This document shows positions 62,032 through 64,000 of a stretch of 64,000 nucleotides of DNA, piece after piece. Numbering within the stretch: the stretch's first letter is position 1; each line of letters begins with the position of its first letter. The position numbers and the translations under genes are program-made. The notes below the pieces were generated by a model that saw only the letters and a program-made list of their open reading frames with translations, was not told where the DNA came from and made no database searches. Source of the DNA: Ancistrus triradiatus (taxonomy: Eukaryota > Chordata > Actinopteri > Siluriformes > Loricariidae); assembly GCA_025084515.1 (NCBI GenBank), contig JAJAGP010001655.1, positions 107,338 through 171,337 on the forward strand, read 5' to 3'.

Positions 62032-62167
62032 CATGACTTCTAAGATGGCTGTAACAGCACTGACAGTAGGGGCGGTGCACTTGGGGGACCCTGCAAGGAC
62101 CGACGTCTCATCGAGAGAGCACCTTTATCTGTGCCCCATGATTCGGGGATATACTCTAGACCCCCAG
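62032..62167 (+). other. Speculative first exon (TATA-like box, ORF, donor)
   Basis: TATAAAAG at 61,837-61,844 is followed about 190 bases later by ATG (MTSKMAVTALTVG). The frame is open and locally GC-richer, and ends at a good donor (CCCCAG|gtgagc). The peptide is not recognised and no second exon lies within the window before the Tc1 copy. It may be chance. Confidence 0.15.
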
Positions 62168-62944
62168 GTGAGCAGCGGGGTCAGTAGGAAGGACTGAGAG
62201 TGAGAGTGGAAATAACTACAGGTCAGGGTGTGGAATTCTAGGCCTCCGTCTAAGGTCATTTTTAGAACCATGCACTCAATTTGAGAGAGAAATATGTTCA
62301 TTCTAAAACCGGTGGCTTAAATGTTAACCGGTTTCTAGAACTCTCTAAATGCTAACGTTAATAAAGACCCCGAGGTCGACTTCACACCTGTGCAGGTGAC
62401 TAAATTACCCTCGATCTTTCCAGCTTTGTTTAGTCTTTAACCTAAAGTAACTGTCTGAAGTGTCCTTGAACTTCTCAACAGATTTATGTTAAGTGAACGT
62501 TTTTGTAATACATGGTGAAAATTTTTTTTTGGTTTTAGCTACGTGAGATTTATTCCAATTTCAGCATTGCTTTATCATTACATTCATGCGCTTTTATGGA
62601 GGTCATTGTAAGGCATTATAAAGAGATAAAGAATTATTAGGGCATTTTCAGGCTGATAAACTGCTGATAACCAGCTTACCCGAGTAATCTACTGTAACTG
62701 TAATGAAACTCAAGACGGTGACGAAGCAACTCATTTATATTTGGCTAAGCAAAACGTTACTGCCAAAGTTTTAAATAACGAAATCTTATCTTACCTTATT
62801 CAAATAATTTAATATTGTTTCTGGGTTCACTTGCTTATTTTTTTAATTAGTATGATCACTTAAAAAGATATAATGCATGTTTGTTCCATCTTCCTAGTTG
62901 AGTAATATGATGCAGAGTGATATTAATGTAAACTTTATAAAATA

Positions 62945-63505
62945 CAGTGGTGTTTGAAAGTTTGTGAACCCTTTATAATTTTCTATGTATGTGCATAAAT
63001 ATGACCTAAAACATCATCTGATTTTCCCACAAGTCATAAAAGTAGATAAAGAGAACCCAGTTACACAAATGAGACAAAAATATTGTACTTGGTCATTTAT
63101 TTATTAAGGAAAATGATCCAATATTACATATTAGTGAGTGGCAAAAGTATGTGACCCTCTAGGATTAGCAGGTAATTTGCAGGTGAAATTAGTCAGGTGT
63201 TTTCAATCAATGGGATGCCAATCAGGTGTGAGTGGGCACCCTGTTTTATTTAAAGAACAGGGATCTATCAAAGTCTGTTTGTGGAAGTGTATCATGGCAC
63301 GAACAAAGGAGATTTCTGAGGAGCTCAGACAGAGTTGTTGATGCTCATCACCCTGGAAAAGGTTACAGAACCATCTCTAAAAAGTTTGGACTCCACCAAT
63401 CCACAGTCAGATAGACAGTCAAAAAAAGGAAATGCAAGACCATCGTTTCCCTCCCCAGGAGTGGCCGACCAACAAAGATTACGAGCAAGGCATTTAATAG
63501 TTGGC

Positions 63506-63540
<35 letters not shown>

Positions 63541-64000
63541 ATTACATTTATATAGCACCTTTCACAACACCCAAGGTCGCTTTAAATTGATAGCAAAAAT
63601 TACACACATACAGTAAATGAGGAATGAAAATGCTGAGGAAAAAAAGATGAGTTTTAAGCAGAGAGAGAGGTTGTAGAGAGTCACAAAGGACCCCAGGGTA
63701 ACTTCTAAGCAACTGAAGGCCTCTCTCACATTGGCTAATGTTAATATTCATGAGTCCACCATCAGAAGAACACTGAACAACAATGGTGTGCATGGCAGGG
63801 CTGCAAGGAGAAAGCCACTGCTCTCCAAAAAGAACATTGCTGCTCGTCTGCAGTTTGCTAAAGATCACGTGGACGAGCCAGAAGGCCATTGGAAGAATGT
63901 TTTGTGGACAGATGAGACCAAAATAGAACTTTTTGGTTTAAAAGAAAAGCGTTATGTTTGGAGAAAGGAAAACACTGCATTCCAGCATAAGAACCTTATC
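62945..64000 (+). mobile_element. Tc1-like transposon, cut by window end, with a nested insert
   Basis: Starts after TA (62,943-62,944) with CAGTGGTGTTTGAAAGTTTG, the same family as 22,400-24,017 but in the opposite orientation. Transposase remnants on the + strand: MARTKEISEELRQ (63,294), frame-shifted GLHQSTVR, then beyond an insert HESTIRRTLNNNG and the first catalytic block WTDETKIELFG near 63,905. The insert (about 63,505-63,662) is an (AAT)n tract plus a LINE-like 3' end (tttatatagcacctttcaca). Confidence 0.9.

Noticed and set aside
1..64000. CRISPR arrays, operons or bacterial-type systems
   Set aside because: The window is spliced vertebrate DNA; no spaced direct repeats of the CRISPR kind and no compact prokaryotic gene layout were seen.

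Overview
The window is vertebrate genomic DNA, almost certainly from a teleost fish. The genes are spliced, with GT-AG introns. The proteins align closely with vertebrate families. The introns hold Tc1/mariner elements, an L2-type LINE, tRNA-derived SINEs and long (GT)n tracts typical of fish. A catfish-like or other ostariophysan source is only a guess from repeat content. All exon boundaries were read by eye from splice sites, reading frame and remembered mammalian protein alignments.

Layout: (1) 194-35,931, + strand: the 3' three quarters of reelin (reln). There are 53 coding exons covering about 3,033 residues, from repeat 1 to the stop, with every junction in frame, followed by a 3' UTR of about 2.4 kb. 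(2) 38,481-38,891, - strand: a small secreted or GPI-anchored LU (Ly6/uPAR) domain protein resembling Bouncer/SPACA4. (3) about 39.7-55.9 kb, + strand: complete smc6, with 26 coding exons and 1,084 residues. (4) 57,949-59,067, - strand: an intronless coding region for a Kir1.1/ROMK-like potassium channel (kcnj1-like, 372 aa). (5) 59.1-64 kb: AT-rich intergenic DNA with an approximately 60-bp minisatellite and a Tc1 copy cut by the window edge.

The genes are functionally unrelated. Reelin is an extracellular guidance glycoprotein, the LU protein is a cell-surface or egg-type protein, SMC6 is a chromosome maintenance ATPase, and the Kir channel is a membrane K+ channel. They are neighbours, not a pathway.

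Most of what is unusual lies in the introns. A 1.6-kb Tc1 element ends 16 bases before the acceptor of a reelin exon. (TG)n tracts form the acceptor region of three reelin exons. A 1.4-kb GT-rich block has higher-order repeats. An L2 LINE of about 4.4 kb with remnants of both ORFs sits in one intron, and a shorter related copy appears 5'-inverted. smc6 has a GC-AG intron and a possible alternative terminal exon. The Kir channel lacks the residues that carry pH gating, kinase control and N-glycosylation in mammalian ROMK. I saw no new multi-gene system.
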